DNA of 42,010 nucleotides from an uncultured Mycoplasmatota bacterium. GTDB lineage: Bacteria; Bacillota_I; Bacilli_A; RF39; UBA660. Every line of letters begins with the position of its first letter. Position 1 is the stretch's first letter. Below, in pieces: positions 15,393 through 22,917 of the stretch. A program made the translations under genes and the position numbers. The DNA lies in contig USGP01000009.1 of assembly GCA_900554315.1 (NCBI GenBank), positions 1 through 42,010 on the forward strand. Direction: 5' to 3'. The notes beneath the pieces are model-generated. The model saw only the letters and a program-made list of their open reading frames with translations. It was not told the DNA's origin and ran no database searches.

Positions 15393-17012
15393 TTAATTTT
15401 CAAACACTTCCATAACAAGTGGTACAACATGTTTTTTACGAGAAACACAATTCTCTACAAAATATCCTTCAGGAATATTTTCTTCCTCATACATAACATC
15501 AACAACTTCTTGACCTTTTGTATTAAAGATAACATAACTACCATTTTGAATAATATCAGTTACATATAAAGCTAAGAAGTCATAGTGATTAGCTTCACTA
15601 ATTTCATCTAAAGTCTTAACATAATCGTCTAATTCTTTCTTCATTTCATCAAAATTCATAGTAAAGAATTGTCCTACAGCAAATGTCTTTTCATTTACAG
15701 TATATAACTTAAAGTCATTATATAATACATCTTCTTTACTCATTCCCTCTAATGAAGTTCCAGCTTTTAACATATCCATACCATATTTTTGATAATCCAC
15801 TTTTGCAATAGAAGCTAATTCTTTTACCGCTTCAACATCTTTAGGTGTTGCTGTTGGACTCTTCAAAATTAAAGTATCTGATAACAATCCAGAAAGTAAA
15901 GCACCTGCAATCTCCCTAGGAATTTCTACTCCTCTTTCCTTAAATAAAGTATAAACAATAGTACAAGTAGAACCTACTGCCATATTACGGAAATTAATTG
16001 GAGCATTTGTCGTAATACTTCCTAAATTATGATGATCAAAAATCTCTAAAATATTAGCCTCATCTAATCCTTCAACACTTTGTAATTTTTCATTATGATC
16101 TACTAATATAACATTTTTAGGATGTTTTTCATTTAAATCAATAATACGTAATAAACCTAAACACTTATTATTTCTATCAACAATAGGATAGTTAGTATGT
16201 TTTAATTTATTATTAATATCAAGAACTGTATCAACATATTCAGTATCTTCAAACTTAGTAGGATTATAACTACGAATCATTGTCTTAATGTAATTAGCAA
16301 GTGGTAATAAATTCGTAATATGATAAGAATCATATTGTGTACGAATAATATTAACATGATTCTTTCTAGCGATCTCAATATGCTTATCTTTAATTTCAGA
16401 ATCTCCTGATAAAATAACTAATTTTACACCTGACTCTACAGCATATTCAATAACACTGTGACGATCCCCAACGATTAAAACATTACTTTCATCTAGATGT
16501 ACACTATTAATAAAAGTCGTACTACGATAAGATGCAACTAATATTTTACCATTGATTTCATCATCAAATTTTAAAATTTCTTCTCCCTTTAAAACCTTCA
16601 AAATATTATGATATGAAGTAGATAACTCTTCAAAATTACCATCAACAACAATATGAGATAAATCTTTAATGGTAATAAGACCAACAAAATCATTATCTCC
16701 TGTTGCAACAGGAACACCTGTTAATCCTTCCTTAAGCATCATTTGATATCCATCATAAATAGAATCTGTATCTTGAATAATAAATCCTTTATGATAATCA
16801 ACATCTCTAATTTGTAATTTTACATCATTAAGATATTCAGGTTCTTTCAACCCAAAATAATCAAGAGCATATTTTGTCTCTTTATTAACATTTCCTAAAA
16901 TTCTTGGCTCTGTATTATCTCCTAATTGATTTTTCAAATAAGAAAGACCAATAGCAGACATTACAGAATCTGAATCTGGCTTTTTATGACCAAATATAAA
17001 TGTTTTTTCCAT
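15393..17012 (-). CDS. ppaC: Manganese-dependent inorganic pyrophosphatase with CBS and DRTGG domains
   Basis: A 539-residue family II pyrophosphatase. The DHH-type catalytic domain is split by an insert. Residues 1–65 hold the metal motif GHKKPDSDS. A CBS pair and a DRTGG-type domain occupy about 66–290. The catalytic part then resumes with VDHNE and IFDHHNLGS (near 326–332). The C-terminal DHHA2-like domain contains SRKKHVVP. In relatives the CBS domains bind adenine nucleotides such as AMP, ADP or Ap4A and tune activity. I chose ATG 17012, with AAGTGAT before it, rather than a TTG seven codons upstream. It heads the four-gene operon and has an extended -10 promoter. Confidence 0.9.
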   Translation of the reverse strand: MEKTFIFGHKKPDSDSVMSAIGLSYLKNQLGDNTEPRILGNVNKETKYALDYFGLKEPEYLNDVKLQIRDVDYHKGFIIQDTDSIYDGYQMMLKEGLTGVPVATGDNDFVGLITIKDLSHIVVDGNFEELSTSYHNILKVLKGEEILKFDDEINGKILVASYRSTTFINSVHLDESNVLIVGDRHSVIEYAVESGVKLVILSGDSEIKDKHIEIARKNHVNIIRTQYDSYHITNLLPLANYIKTMIRSYNPTKFEDTEYVDTVLDINNKLKHTNYPIVDRNNKCLGLLRIIDLNEKHPKNVILVDHNEKLQSVEGLDEANILEIFDHHNLGSITTNAPINFRNMAVGSTCTIVYTLFKERGVEIPREIAGALLSGLLSDTLILKSPTATPKDVEAVKELASIAKVDYQKYGMDMLKAGTSLEGMSKEDVLYNDFKLYTVNEKTFAVGQFFTMNFDEMKKELDDYVKTLDEISEANHYDFLALYVTDIIQNGSYVIFNTKGQEVVDVMYEEENIPEGYFVENCVSRKKHVVPLVMEVFEN

Positions 17013-17034
17013 ACTATCACTTCTTTCTTGCAAA

Positions 17035-17043
17035 ATTATAACA
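17035..17043 (-). promoter_or_regulatory. Extended -10 promoter of the pyrophosphatase operon
   Basis: Leftward, TGT followed by TATAAT (17035–17040) gives an extended -10 element with a perfect hexamer. No clear -35 is present. It lies about 20 bases before the start codon, right after the terminator of the HD gene. Confidence 0.5.
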
Positions 17044-17063
17044 TAGATTGTAAAGAAAAAAAA

Positions 17064-17087
17064 GAGATAAATTAATGGATTTATCTC
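17064..17087 (-). terminator. Terminator of the HD-domain gene
   Basis: GAGATAAAT (17064–17072) pairs perfectly with ATTTATCTC (17079–17087) around TAATGG, followed leftward by eight Ts. It includes the stop codon of the gene at 17081. Confidence 0.88.
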
Positions 17088-17581
17088 ATTTTAACGAAAT
17101 TAACTACTACAAACATGAATAAAAACATAGCTGTGCGAAATTCCTGATGAAACGCATATCCCTTTTCATACAATGCAGAAACATCATCTGCAAAATCAAC
17201 AATCCAGCTCTCCAAATATTTAGGTGGAGTAAATGTTACTGGAAACATATGCGTGCGAATAATATCAATTTGCATATCAGTTAAATCAAAATATTTAGAA
17301 GCATTTTTAACAGCAACCTCAGGATGATGTCTTAAACGTTCAACTCTGTTTTCATGATCAACTTCATCTAAAAAGAAATCATGAAGTAAAGCAGCTTCTG
17401 TAACTTGCTTGTAATCCAATCTCATAGCCTTAGTAATCTTATATGATATATAAGCTACTCTCATACAATGATCATATCTTGTAATACCATGATGTCTAAT
17501 AAATTTTAATTGGTTAAATTCTTCTATTTCAAGAATCGGACTTACAATACTTTCGAATTCTTCATCTGTATAACTATTCAT
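17081..17581 (-). CDS. HD-domain phosphohydrolase
   Basis: A 166-residue single-domain HD superfamily protein. The metal ligands are visible as H38 in RYDHCMRV, H67/D68 in AALLHDFF, a further histidine pair HH at 85–86, H111 in THMFP and D131 in VDFADD. Such proteins hydrolyse nucleotides or phosphodiesters; the substrate cannot be inferred. The C terminus is unusually hydrophobic (FLFMFVVVNF), which could tether it to the membrane or a partner. An AAAGGATG ribosome site precedes the ATG. Two tandem promoters and a 12-base palindrome lie upstream, so expression may be regulated. Confidence 0.85.
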   Translation of the reverse strand: MNSYTDEEFESIVSPILEIEEFNQLKFIRHHGITRYDHCMRVAYISYKITKAMRLDYKQVTEAALLHDFFLDEVDHENRVERLRHHPEVAVKNASKYFDLTDMQIDIIRTHMFPVTFTPPKYLESWIVDFADDVSALYEKGYAFHQEFRTAMFLFMFVVVNFVKMR

Positions 17582-17633
17582 ATAAACATCCTTTTCTATA
17601 TCCCATATATTTTATGCATAATCTTACTCTACA

Positions 17634-17662
17634 ATGATACCATAAAAAAATGTGTTGTTCAA
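17634..17662 (-). promoter_or_regulatory. Proximal promoter of the HD gene
   Basis: Leftward, TTGAAC (17657–17662) and TATCAT (17634–17639) are 17 bases apart. The start site would be near 17627, giving a leader of about 45 bases. Confidence 0.55.
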
Positions 17663-17681
17663 GTTGCGAAATGGTAATCAA

Positions 17682-17693
17682 TGTCAATTGACA
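17682..17693. promoter_or_regulatory. Palindrome TGTCAATTGACA between two promoters
   Basis: A perfect 12-base palindrome. It lies just downstream of the distal promoter start and about 20 bases upstream of the proximal -35. It has no T run, so it is not a terminator. A repressor or activator site is possible. The same core occurs at 27461–27472 inside a terminator, where it is explained otherwise. Confidence 0.35.
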
Positions 17694-17713
17694 ATCTATC
17701 AAGCGACCCCTAA

Positions 17714-17742
17714 ATTGTAGCACAAACCAAGGAAAAAAGCAA
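17714..17742 (-). promoter_or_regulatory. Distal promoter of the HD gene
   Basis: Leftward, TTGCTT (17737–17742) and TACAAT (17714–17719) are 17 bases apart. Transcription would start near 17707, between the dnaB terminator and the palindrome. Confidence 0.55.
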
Positions 17743-17765
17743 ATCGCACCCCTTTTCAACAAAAA

Positions 17766-17784
17766 AGAAGCTAAACAAGCTCCT
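17766..17784 (-). terminator. Terminator of primosomal dnaB
   Basis: AGAAGCT (17766–17772) pairs with AGCTCCT (17778–17784), with one G-T pair and a five-base loop. It can extend with A-T pairs, and read leftward it is followed by six Ts. It overlaps the dnaB stop at 17771. Confidence 0.75.
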
Positions 17785-19084
17785 TTAAAATTTGATTCAA
17801 TTCCTCCTCTTCTTCAGGAGTTGTCTCTGTATTGTCTAACTCTTTATCAAACCATGCAGGTAAAGACGCCTCTTTCTTAGTAGTTGTACTCTTGGTTGTT
17901 TTAGTAGACTTTGTTTTATTAAGCAAATTCTTCATCTTTTTATGCTCTTTTTCTGCAATCTTCATCGCTTCTTCAACCGTTTCAATATTTAAACGTTTCC
18001 ACTGCCCTGCAATAGTTTCCACATAACTTTTCTTTAATTGTTCATGATTAATTTTTAATACATAAGCAATCAACACATTAACGACACCGGGATTTAATTT
18101 TTGATCTACCAACAAACTCTCAATCAAACGTTTATCTCGGTCAGTAGGTTCAGCTCCTTTATACTTAGCCTTTAAAAATTGATATGGTGTTAAATTTTCA
18201 AAAGCATAAACCATCTTTGCCCACTTAGAATGATCACCAGCAGGTTTCTTCAAATAATCTGGCTGTTTATTATAAATAACAGTAGGTAAATCTCCGGCAT
18301 TTTCAAATTGATAATACTCACGACAACTTTTACGAAGTTGTGCTTTATCTATCATACCCTTTTCGTTTAAAGAATCACGAACCAAACCTTGCATCGCTAA
18401 AGTATCCAAATGATAAGTAAAACTAAGTGCATTAATCAATTCTTTCACATCTTTAGAAAAACATCTATCATTCACCATACTAGAAGGAATACTAGAAATT
18501 AACATATTAAAATCAATTCCTTTTTCAATTAAAGGCTGTCTACTTTCTCTTTTACGAATCGTATCCCCTAATTCCATAACGTTACCAGAAACAGAAGTAA
18601 AAACCTCATCAAAACTAGCAGTAATGTCCTCATAATCTTTTAATGATACATGTGGAATTTTAAAATAATTAACAATTCTTTCATATTCTTTTTTACCTAA
18701 ATTATTGTATAAAACGACGCTTAAAATAGGATGTGTTAAAAATTCATGTGCAGACATTGGAGAATAAATTAAATAGACATATTGATTAATATTACCAGCT
18801 TTAAAATATGTTTTTAAAAGTCCACATGCTTCCAATTTTTCTCTAGCTTCAACAATAGTTTCTAACTTCAACTGCATAGTAGCCATCAAATGATGATGAG
18901 TCAAATCATAACTCATTAATTCACTACGATCTAAATCATCAAGCAAAGTAAAATATAAAGAAACTGCAGTATACCCAATAATTGGCTGATATAACATACT
19001 AACAAGCCTACGATCAGAATCATGAATTACAGTCTTATTAATTACAGTATAAGTATCCGCCGGCAATATCGTTCTATTTTTCAT
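17771..19084 (-). CDS. dnaB: Primosomal replication initiation protein DnaB (Firmicutes type)
   Basis: A 437-residue protein of the Firmicutes DnaB/DnaD family, the helicase-loading primosome protein and not the replicative helicase. The N-terminal winged-helix part contains SDRRLVSMLYQPIIGYTAVS, typical of these proteins. A DnaD-like C-terminal domain follows (about 305–375, FLKAKYKGAEPTDRDKRLIE, then VLIAYVL). The tail is Lys/Thr-rich and then acidic, PEEEEELNQ. ATG 19084 has AGGTGAT upstream; earlier in-frame GTG and ATG codons overlap that site. In Bacillus dnaB is followed by the loader gene dnaI. Here the next gene leftward is an HD-domain protein, so dnaI has been moved or lost from this place. 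Confidence 0.88.
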   Translation of the reverse strand: MKNRTILPADTYTVINKTVIHDSDRRLVSMLYQPIIGYTAVSLYFTLLDDLDRSELMSYDLTHHHLMATMQLKLETIVEAREKLEACGLLKTYFKAGNINQYVYLIYSPMSAHEFLTHPILSVVLYNNLGKKEYERIVNYFKIPHVSLKDYEDITASFDEVFTSVSGNVMELGDTIRKRESRQPLIEKGIDFNMLISSIPSSMVNDRCFSKDVKELINALSFTYHLDTLAMQGLVRDSLNEKGMIDKAQLRKSCREYYQFENAGDLPTVIYNKQPDYLKKPAGDHSKWAKMVYAFENLTPYQFLKAKYKGAEPTDRDKRLIESLLVDQKLNPGVVNVLIAYVLKINHEQLKKSYVETIAGQWKRLNIETVEEAMKIAEKEHKKMKNLLNKTKSTKTTKSTTTKKEASLPAWFDKELDNTETTPEEEEELNQILKELV

Positions 19085-19124
19085 TCCCATCACCTACCAA
19101 ATATCGTACAATACTTTTAAAAAA

Positions 19125-19145
19125 AAAGAAAGCAAAACTTTCTTT
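19125..19145 (-). terminator. Terminator after prepilin peptidase
   Basis: AAAGAAAG (19125–19132) pairs with CTTTCTTT (19138–19145) around a five-base loop, and read leftward the stem runs into more than seven Ts. It overlaps the pilD stop at 19144 and separates the pilus unit from dnaB. Confidence 0.82.
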
Positions 19146-19905
19146 AAAAACCTAATACCTTAACTAACATCTCTGGCGTAATTTTTGTAAAAACTAAAAA
19201 TGTAAAAGCAAGTAATAAAAATGGACCAAAAGGAATTACTTTTTCATGATTTTTATAAAGTAAAAACAAAGACATTGGTAAGGCAAAAATACTTCCTAAA
19301 AAAATAGCAACTGTACCTAGTAGAGGATCTAAAACAAGTCCAAATAGAAACATCATTTTAACGTCTCCCCCACCAAGACTTTCTTTTTTCAATGTCTTTT
19401 CTCCTAACCACATAATACCATACATTAAGGCAAATAAAAATACACCAGTCAAAATATGTTCAAAAACTCCAATAATTCCTAAAGATAAAAATTGAATAAT
19501 AATAAAATATAAAACAAAAAATACTAACACTTCATCTGGAATTATTAAATAATTTAAATCACTGACAGTAATAATAATTAATAAAGAAACTACTCCTAAA
19601 GCAATTAATAAATCATAAGAAAAACCAAAACTATAATAACTAACCGCAAATAAAATTCCAGTAAAAAACTCCATCATTGGTTCCATAATATCTATTTTTT
19701 TATGACAATAATGACATTTTCCCTTTAAAAATAAATAAGAAAGAATAGGAATAGATTCTATCAATCTTAAACGATGATGACAAGAATCACATCGATAAGG
19801 TAAAAATTGATAATTTTCTGTTGCTAAGCGATTACCAAGTGTTGTATAAAAGCCTCCCATTACACAGCCGGTAAGGAAAAAGAGAATGAAATATATTATC
19901 TCCAT
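19144..19905 (-). CDS. pilD: Prepilin peptidase / N-methyltransferase
   Basis: A 253-residue polytopic aspartic protease that cleaves prepilin leaders after Gly and methylates the new N terminus. The N-terminal cytoplasmic loop has the zinc tetracysteine C39-x2-C42 and C64-x2-C67. The catalytic aspartates are D116 (VSDLNYLIIPD) and D181 in the GGGD motif (LGGGDVKMM). I choose ATG 19905, six bases after AGGGAGG; an upstream ATG at 19911 abuts that site. The ribosome site lies across the stop of pilC, so the two genes are coupled. Its substrates in this window should be the prepilins at 6057, 10642, 29825 and 30430, all with a G before the cleaved bond. Confidence 0.94.
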   Translation of the reverse strand: MEIIYFILFFLTGCVMGGFYTTLGNRLATENYQFLPYRCDSCHHRLRLIESIPILSYLFLKGKCHYCHKKIDIMEPMMEFFTGILFAVSYYSFGFSYDLLIALGVVSLLIIITVSDLNYLIIPDEVLVFFVLYFIIIQFLSLGIIGVFEHILTGVFLFALMYGIMWLGEKTLKKESLGGGDVKMMFLFGLVLDPLLGTVAIFLGSIFALPMSLFLLYKNHEKVIPFGPFLLLAFTFLVFTKITPEMLVKVLGF

Positions 19906-19916
19906 AATCATCCTCC

Positions 19917-21401
19917 CTACTGAATCTGTCCATAAATAGAAAACATAGGTTGAACAATTGATAATAAGATAATACCAACAACAACTGCCAAAGCACAAAT
20001 CATTAATGGTTCCATCAAACTCTTCAACTGATCAATAACAGATTTGTGTAATGCTTGAAAATGGTCAGCAACTTTTTCCATCATAAGACCAAGTTGTCCA
20101 GTAGACTCACCAGTAACTAGCATCTCATAAGCAACAACAGGGAAAGCCCATTCACCTCTAAATGACGCTGAAATAGAATCTCCTTTACCTAAGTTATGTA
20201 ATGTTTTATTGATAATACGCTTATATACTTCATTATTAGTAATCTTAGATAAAATTTCCATACTATCAGTAATAAATACACCATGGTTTAATAAAGAAGC
20301 AAAAGTCTTAGTGAAATTAGCAACTTCATTATAAATGATAATACTTTTTACAACAGGTATATGCATCAAAAATGTTTGAACTGCTGTACGGAATTTTACA
20401 GACTTTTTATACGCTAAAATAAATAAACCAACGACCGCAACAATTACAACAATTAAAACAATCCAATGTGCCTTAATAAAATCACTAGCTCCCAAAATAG
20501 CCAAAGTAAGAGCAGGAAGTTCTGCATCATTGCTTTCGAACATAGTAGCAAATTGCGGAACTAAGTAAGTCAACATAAAAATTAATACCGCAAAAGCAAT
20601 AGTTAAAACAACACATGGATAAGTCATAGCACTAATCATCTGCTTACGTGTTCTCTCCATAGAAGTATAATAATCTGCCATATCATCCAAAATAGATGGT
20701 AAATCACCCGTCATTTCTGCAGTTTTAACCATATTGATTAATAATTTAGGAAATACATTCTTCTGCCTTTCCATTGCATTAGATAAATTTTCACCCTTTA
20801 ATAATTCATAAACCAAACGTTGAAAGGCTTTTTTAGTAGCTGGCTTGTTAGCTTGTTTAGCCAATATTTTAACAGCATCCACTAAAGGAATACCAGATTT
20901 AATATAAGTAGATAATTGTGTTAAAGAAAAAGACAAATCGTTAACTTTAATCTTAGCATGATCATTAACATCAATATCATAAGCAGGACGAACAGAAATA
21001 GAAACAACTTCATAGTCTTGAGACGTCAAAAAGCTTCGAACTTCATCTTCACTTTCTGCTTCAAATGTTCCATTTTCTTTTTTACCCATAGCATTAATAA
21101 CCACATAACGATAACGGATCATTGGTCTATCTGGAGCATCTTCAGAACGTTTTTGAATACCAGATGCCGCAAACTCATCAACTAGATTTTCTGGCTCAGA
21201 AGATTCTTTCTTTTTTTCTTTTTTAGAAAACAAAGATTTTTTCTTCTTTGGTTCATTAGGAACTGTATTTTGCTGCAAAGCTTTTTTATTTTCTGCCTTT
21301 TCTTTTATATCTTCTGTTTTATGCAAAAGCTTTTTAGGTAAACGACCAATAGCTTGAACACCATGATAAACAGCAATAAAAGGTTTCAATAGTACGTTCA
21401 C
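19917..21401 (-). CDS. pilC: Type IV pilus inner-membrane platform protein PilC/GspF
   Basis: A 494-residue platform protein that transmits motion of the PilB ATPase to pilin assembly. Two GspF cytoplasmic domains are present (about 150–275 and 355–480), with LSFSLTQLSTYIKSGIPLVDA in the first and VANFTKTFASLLNHGVFITD in the second. Three hydrophobic segments lie between and after them, and it ends in the characteristic PLMICALAVVVGIILLSIVQPMF. Residues 1–95 are an unusual extension: an amphipathic start (MNVLLKPFIAVYHGVQAIG) and then a long Lys/Glu-rich linker. The start is GTG with GGGAG upstream. It is the first gene of the pilC–pilD unit with its own promoter at 21428–21456. Confidence 0.93.
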   Translation of the reverse strand: MNVLLKPFIAVYHGVQAIGRLPKKLLHKTEDIKEKAENKKALQQNTVPNEPKKKKSLFSKKEKKKESSEPENLVDEFAASGIQKRSEDAPDRPMIRYRYVVINAMGKKENGTFEAESEDEVRSFLTSQDYEVVSISVRPAYDIDVNDHAKIKVNDLSFSLTQLSTYIKSGIPLVDAVKILAKQANKPATKKAFQRLVYELLKGENLSNAMERQKNVFPKLLINMVKTAEMTGDLPSILDDMADYYTSMERTRKQMISAMTYPCVVLTIAFAVLIFMLTYLVPQFATMFESNDAELPALTLAILGASDFIKAHWIVLIVVIVAVVGLFILAYKKSVKFRTAVQTFLMHIPVVKSIIIYNEVANFTKTFASLLNHGVFITDSMEILSKITNNEVYKRIINKTLHNLGKGDSISASFRGEWAFPVVAYEMLVTGESTGQLGLMMEKVADHFQALHKSVIDQLKSLMEPLMICALAVVVGIILLSIVQPMFSIYGQIQ

Positions 21402-21427
21402 ACTACATCACTCCCTATTCTTACATA

Positions 21428-21456
21428 AGTATAACATAACAAATTTTTTTTGAAAA
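21428..21456 (-). promoter_or_regulatory. Promoter of pilC–pilD
   Basis: Leftward, TTTTCA (21451–21456) and TATACT (21428–21433) are 17 bases apart, and TGT directly precedes the -10 (extended -10). The start site would be near 21421, about 20 bases before the GTG. Confidence 0.6.
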
Positions 21457-21547
21457 TAAGTAAATAACTTTTTCTCTTTTCTTGACACTAAAAAACTAAT
21501 ATCACACTTCTTCTTCATTAACATATATTAAAATAAGAGGTGATGAT

Positions 21548-21844
21548 ATGTACCCAAATCCATACCAAATAACAAAAATACCCACTAAAAGTTTGCTGAG
21601 CTCGATAAAAGCTATCGATTGGAAGACACTACTAGATTCAACACAAAAAACATTAGGTGTCATCAACCAAGCAATTCCCGTAGTCTATCAAATAAGACCT
21701 ATTGTAAATAATGCAAAAACTTTATTTAAAATTGCTGGAGCAGTAAATGAGCCAACCCAAAATATAGAGGAAGAAACGAAAGAAATAAAAACAAACAAAA
21801 CTCAAAAATCACAAAGCAACTCTTCCCCTATCTTCTATATTTAA
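21548..21844 (+). CDS. Small protein resembling YqfQ/VrrA
   Basis: A 98-residue protein with an AGAGGTGAT ribosome site before its ATG. The N terminus is Pro/Tyr-rich (MYPNPYQITKIPTK). A central segment, LLDSTQKTLGVINQAIPVVY, then NNAKTLFKIAG, resembles the conserved core of Bacillus YqfQ/VrrA-like proteins, and the tail is polar and low-complexity. This identification rests on memory of the core motif and is tentative. There is no signal peptide or membrane helix. It is divergent from pilC and faces the tRNA-Met gene tail to tail. Confidence 0.6.
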   Translation: MYPNPYQITKIPTKSLLSSIKAIDWKTLLDSTQKTLGVINQAIPVVYQIRPIVNNAKTLFKIAGAVNEPTQNIEEETKEIKTNKTQKSQSNSSPIFYI

Positions 21845-21892
21845 CAATTAATTCATACTTTATGGAAAGAAGATTCCCTCTAACAACAAAAA

Positions 21893-21912
21893 AATCTGAC
21901 TTTAGTCAGATT
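21893..21912 (-). terminator. Terminator of tRNA-Met
   Basis: AATCTGAC (21893–21900) pairs perfectly with GTCAGATT (21905–21912) around a four-base loop. Read leftward it is followed by seven Ts. It lies 11 bases past the CCA end of the tRNA. Confidence 0.85.
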
Positions 21913-21922
21913 AAAATACAAT

Positions 21923-21999
21923 TGGTAGCGGCGGAGGGAATCGAACCCCCGACCTTCTGGGTATGAACCAGACGCTCTAGCCAGCTGAGCTACACCGCC
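21923..21999 (-). tRNA. tRNA-Met (CAT), elongator type
   Basis: A 77-base cloverleaf: acceptor GGCGGTG with CGCCGCT, D arm GCTC/GAGC, anticodon arm TCTGG/CCAGA with loop TTCATAC (anticodon CAT), T arm with TTCGATT, and an encoded CCA. The first pair and the anticodon stem lack initiator features (no C1-A72 mismatch, no three G-C pairs). From memory the sequence is very close to the Bacillus elongator tRNA-Met. A lysidine-modified tRNA-Ile is less likely for that reason. Confidence 0.95.
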
Positions 22000-22018
22000 A
22001 TAAAACGTAAGCAATATC

Positions 22019-22047
22019 ATAGTAACATATTTATAAATTTTTGACAA
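22019..22047 (-). promoter_or_regulatory. Promoter of tRNA-Met
   Basis: Leftward, TTGTCA (22042–22047) and TACTAT (22019–22024) are 17 bases apart, with TGT directly before the -10. The start site would be near 22012, about a dozen bases before the mature tRNA. Confidence 0.65.
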
Positions 22048-22135
22048 CAATTTTTTCAATTTTTTTGAAATATCTCTACAAGCAGTAGAAAAAAAGAACG
22101 TTTTCATATATAATATAGCTACTAAGGAGATAATT

Positions 22136-22474
22136 ATGAAACAAAGACAATATTATTCAGTAAACATTAATGACTTGCAAATAAGTTCTTTAGAACCATT
22201 GCAATTTACTACAAAATTAAGAAGAGAAAATGTGCCATTTTATAGAGGAATACTTGGAAGATTGCTAACCGTAGAATCAAAATTTCCAACCAATACTTTA
22301 GATGATGCTACTTCTTGGTTAGAATCTTTCGCAAAAAAAGCAAAGACACTAGAAGAAGCCCAACAACAAGTTGTTCCATACATCGATAGTAATAGCATTA
22401 GAAAAATAGATATGACTAGTGATCAAGCAAAGCAACTAAGAAAAACATATCTGCAAACTCATCATAAAGGATAA
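22136..22474 (+). CDS. Hypothetical small protein
   Basis: A 112-residue soluble, basic protein (MKQRQYYSVNINDLQISSLE at the start) with an AAGGAG site upstream and a TATAAT at 22109–22114 as a possible -10. I recognise no family. It reads as a mostly helical domain with no cysteines and no membrane segment. It is followed after two bases by another unknown gene, and both end at a shared terminator, so they form a small operon. The pair sits between tRNA-Met and an SDR gene, a common place for lineage-specific genes, although no integrase or attachment repeat is seen. Confidence 0.6.
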   Translation: MKQRQYYSVNINDLQISSLEPLQFTTKLRRENVPFYRGILGRLLTVESKFPTNTLDDATSWLESFAKKAKTLEEAQQQVVPYIDSNSIRKIDMTSDQAKQLRKTYLQTHHKG

Positions 22475-22476
22475 TT

Positions 22477-22917
22477 ATGCAAGAAGCAGACTTCAATCTT
22501 CCAGAAGATTTAGACTTCTATACAGATGTTGATTATTTAAACAAAGATAAAATGGATAATATAACTAGTGATAATCTATTCTTAGCTTTCATAAAACAAA
22601 AACAAGAATTAGAATTTAGCGTAGTAGCAGCCATTGATGATGAAATCTACAACTTTAGTACCCATAAATTTCTAGATTCAACTTGCAAATTCACATATGC
22701 CAGTGCATTTTCTGACATCATGCCAAGAGAAATTTGGAGATTAGTCTATATAAGAAACTATGGAATTATAACTGTAGATATAGACGATGACAAATACTTT
22801 ATTGTCGAAGAATGGATAGAAAACAACAAAAATAAATTCGATCCAAATACTAAAGATAAAATCACAAGAAATCGCTATATTCCACCACGGCCAAATACTT
22901 ATTCAAAAAAGAGATAA
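22477..22917 (+). CDS. Hypothetical small protein, partner of the preceding gene
   Basis: A 146-residue acidic protein without signal peptide or membrane helix. An AAAGGAT ribosome site inside the end of the upstream gene precedes its ATG, and the two genes are two bases apart, so they are coupled. The middle has a run of aspartates (TVDIDDDKYFIVEEWIEN) and the C terminus is basic (PPRPNTYSKKR). I do not recognise it. Its 3' end overlaps the convergent SDR gene by 19 bases, and its transcript probably ends at the hairpin at 22949–22974 inside that gene. Confidence 0.6.
   Translation: MQEADFNLPEDLDFYTDVDYLNKDKMDNITSDNLFLAFIKQKQELEFSVVAAIDDEIYNFSTHKFLDSTCKFTYASAFSDIMPREIWRLVYIRNYGIITVDIDDDKYFIVEEWIENNKNKFDPNTKDKITRNRYIPPRPNTYSKKR

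Noticed and set aside
17574..17762. A 62-codon leftward frame between dnaB and the HD gene
   Set aside because: It covers two promoters, a palindrome and a terminator edge, has no ribosome site, and its translation looks random.
21923..21999. Initiator tRNA-Met or lysidine tRNA-Ile reading of the CAT tRNA
   Set aside because: Lacks the C1-A72 mismatch and G-C-rich anticodon stem of initiators and closely resembles the Bacillus elongator tRNA-Met.
21880..22107. A 75-codon leftward frame across the tRNA-Met region
   Set aside because: It includes the tRNA gene itself, its promoter and its terminator, so it is not a gene.
22136..22917. Integrated element at tRNA-Met
   Set aside because: No integrase, no duplicated 3' end of the tRNA and no change in base composition; only two unknown genes are present.
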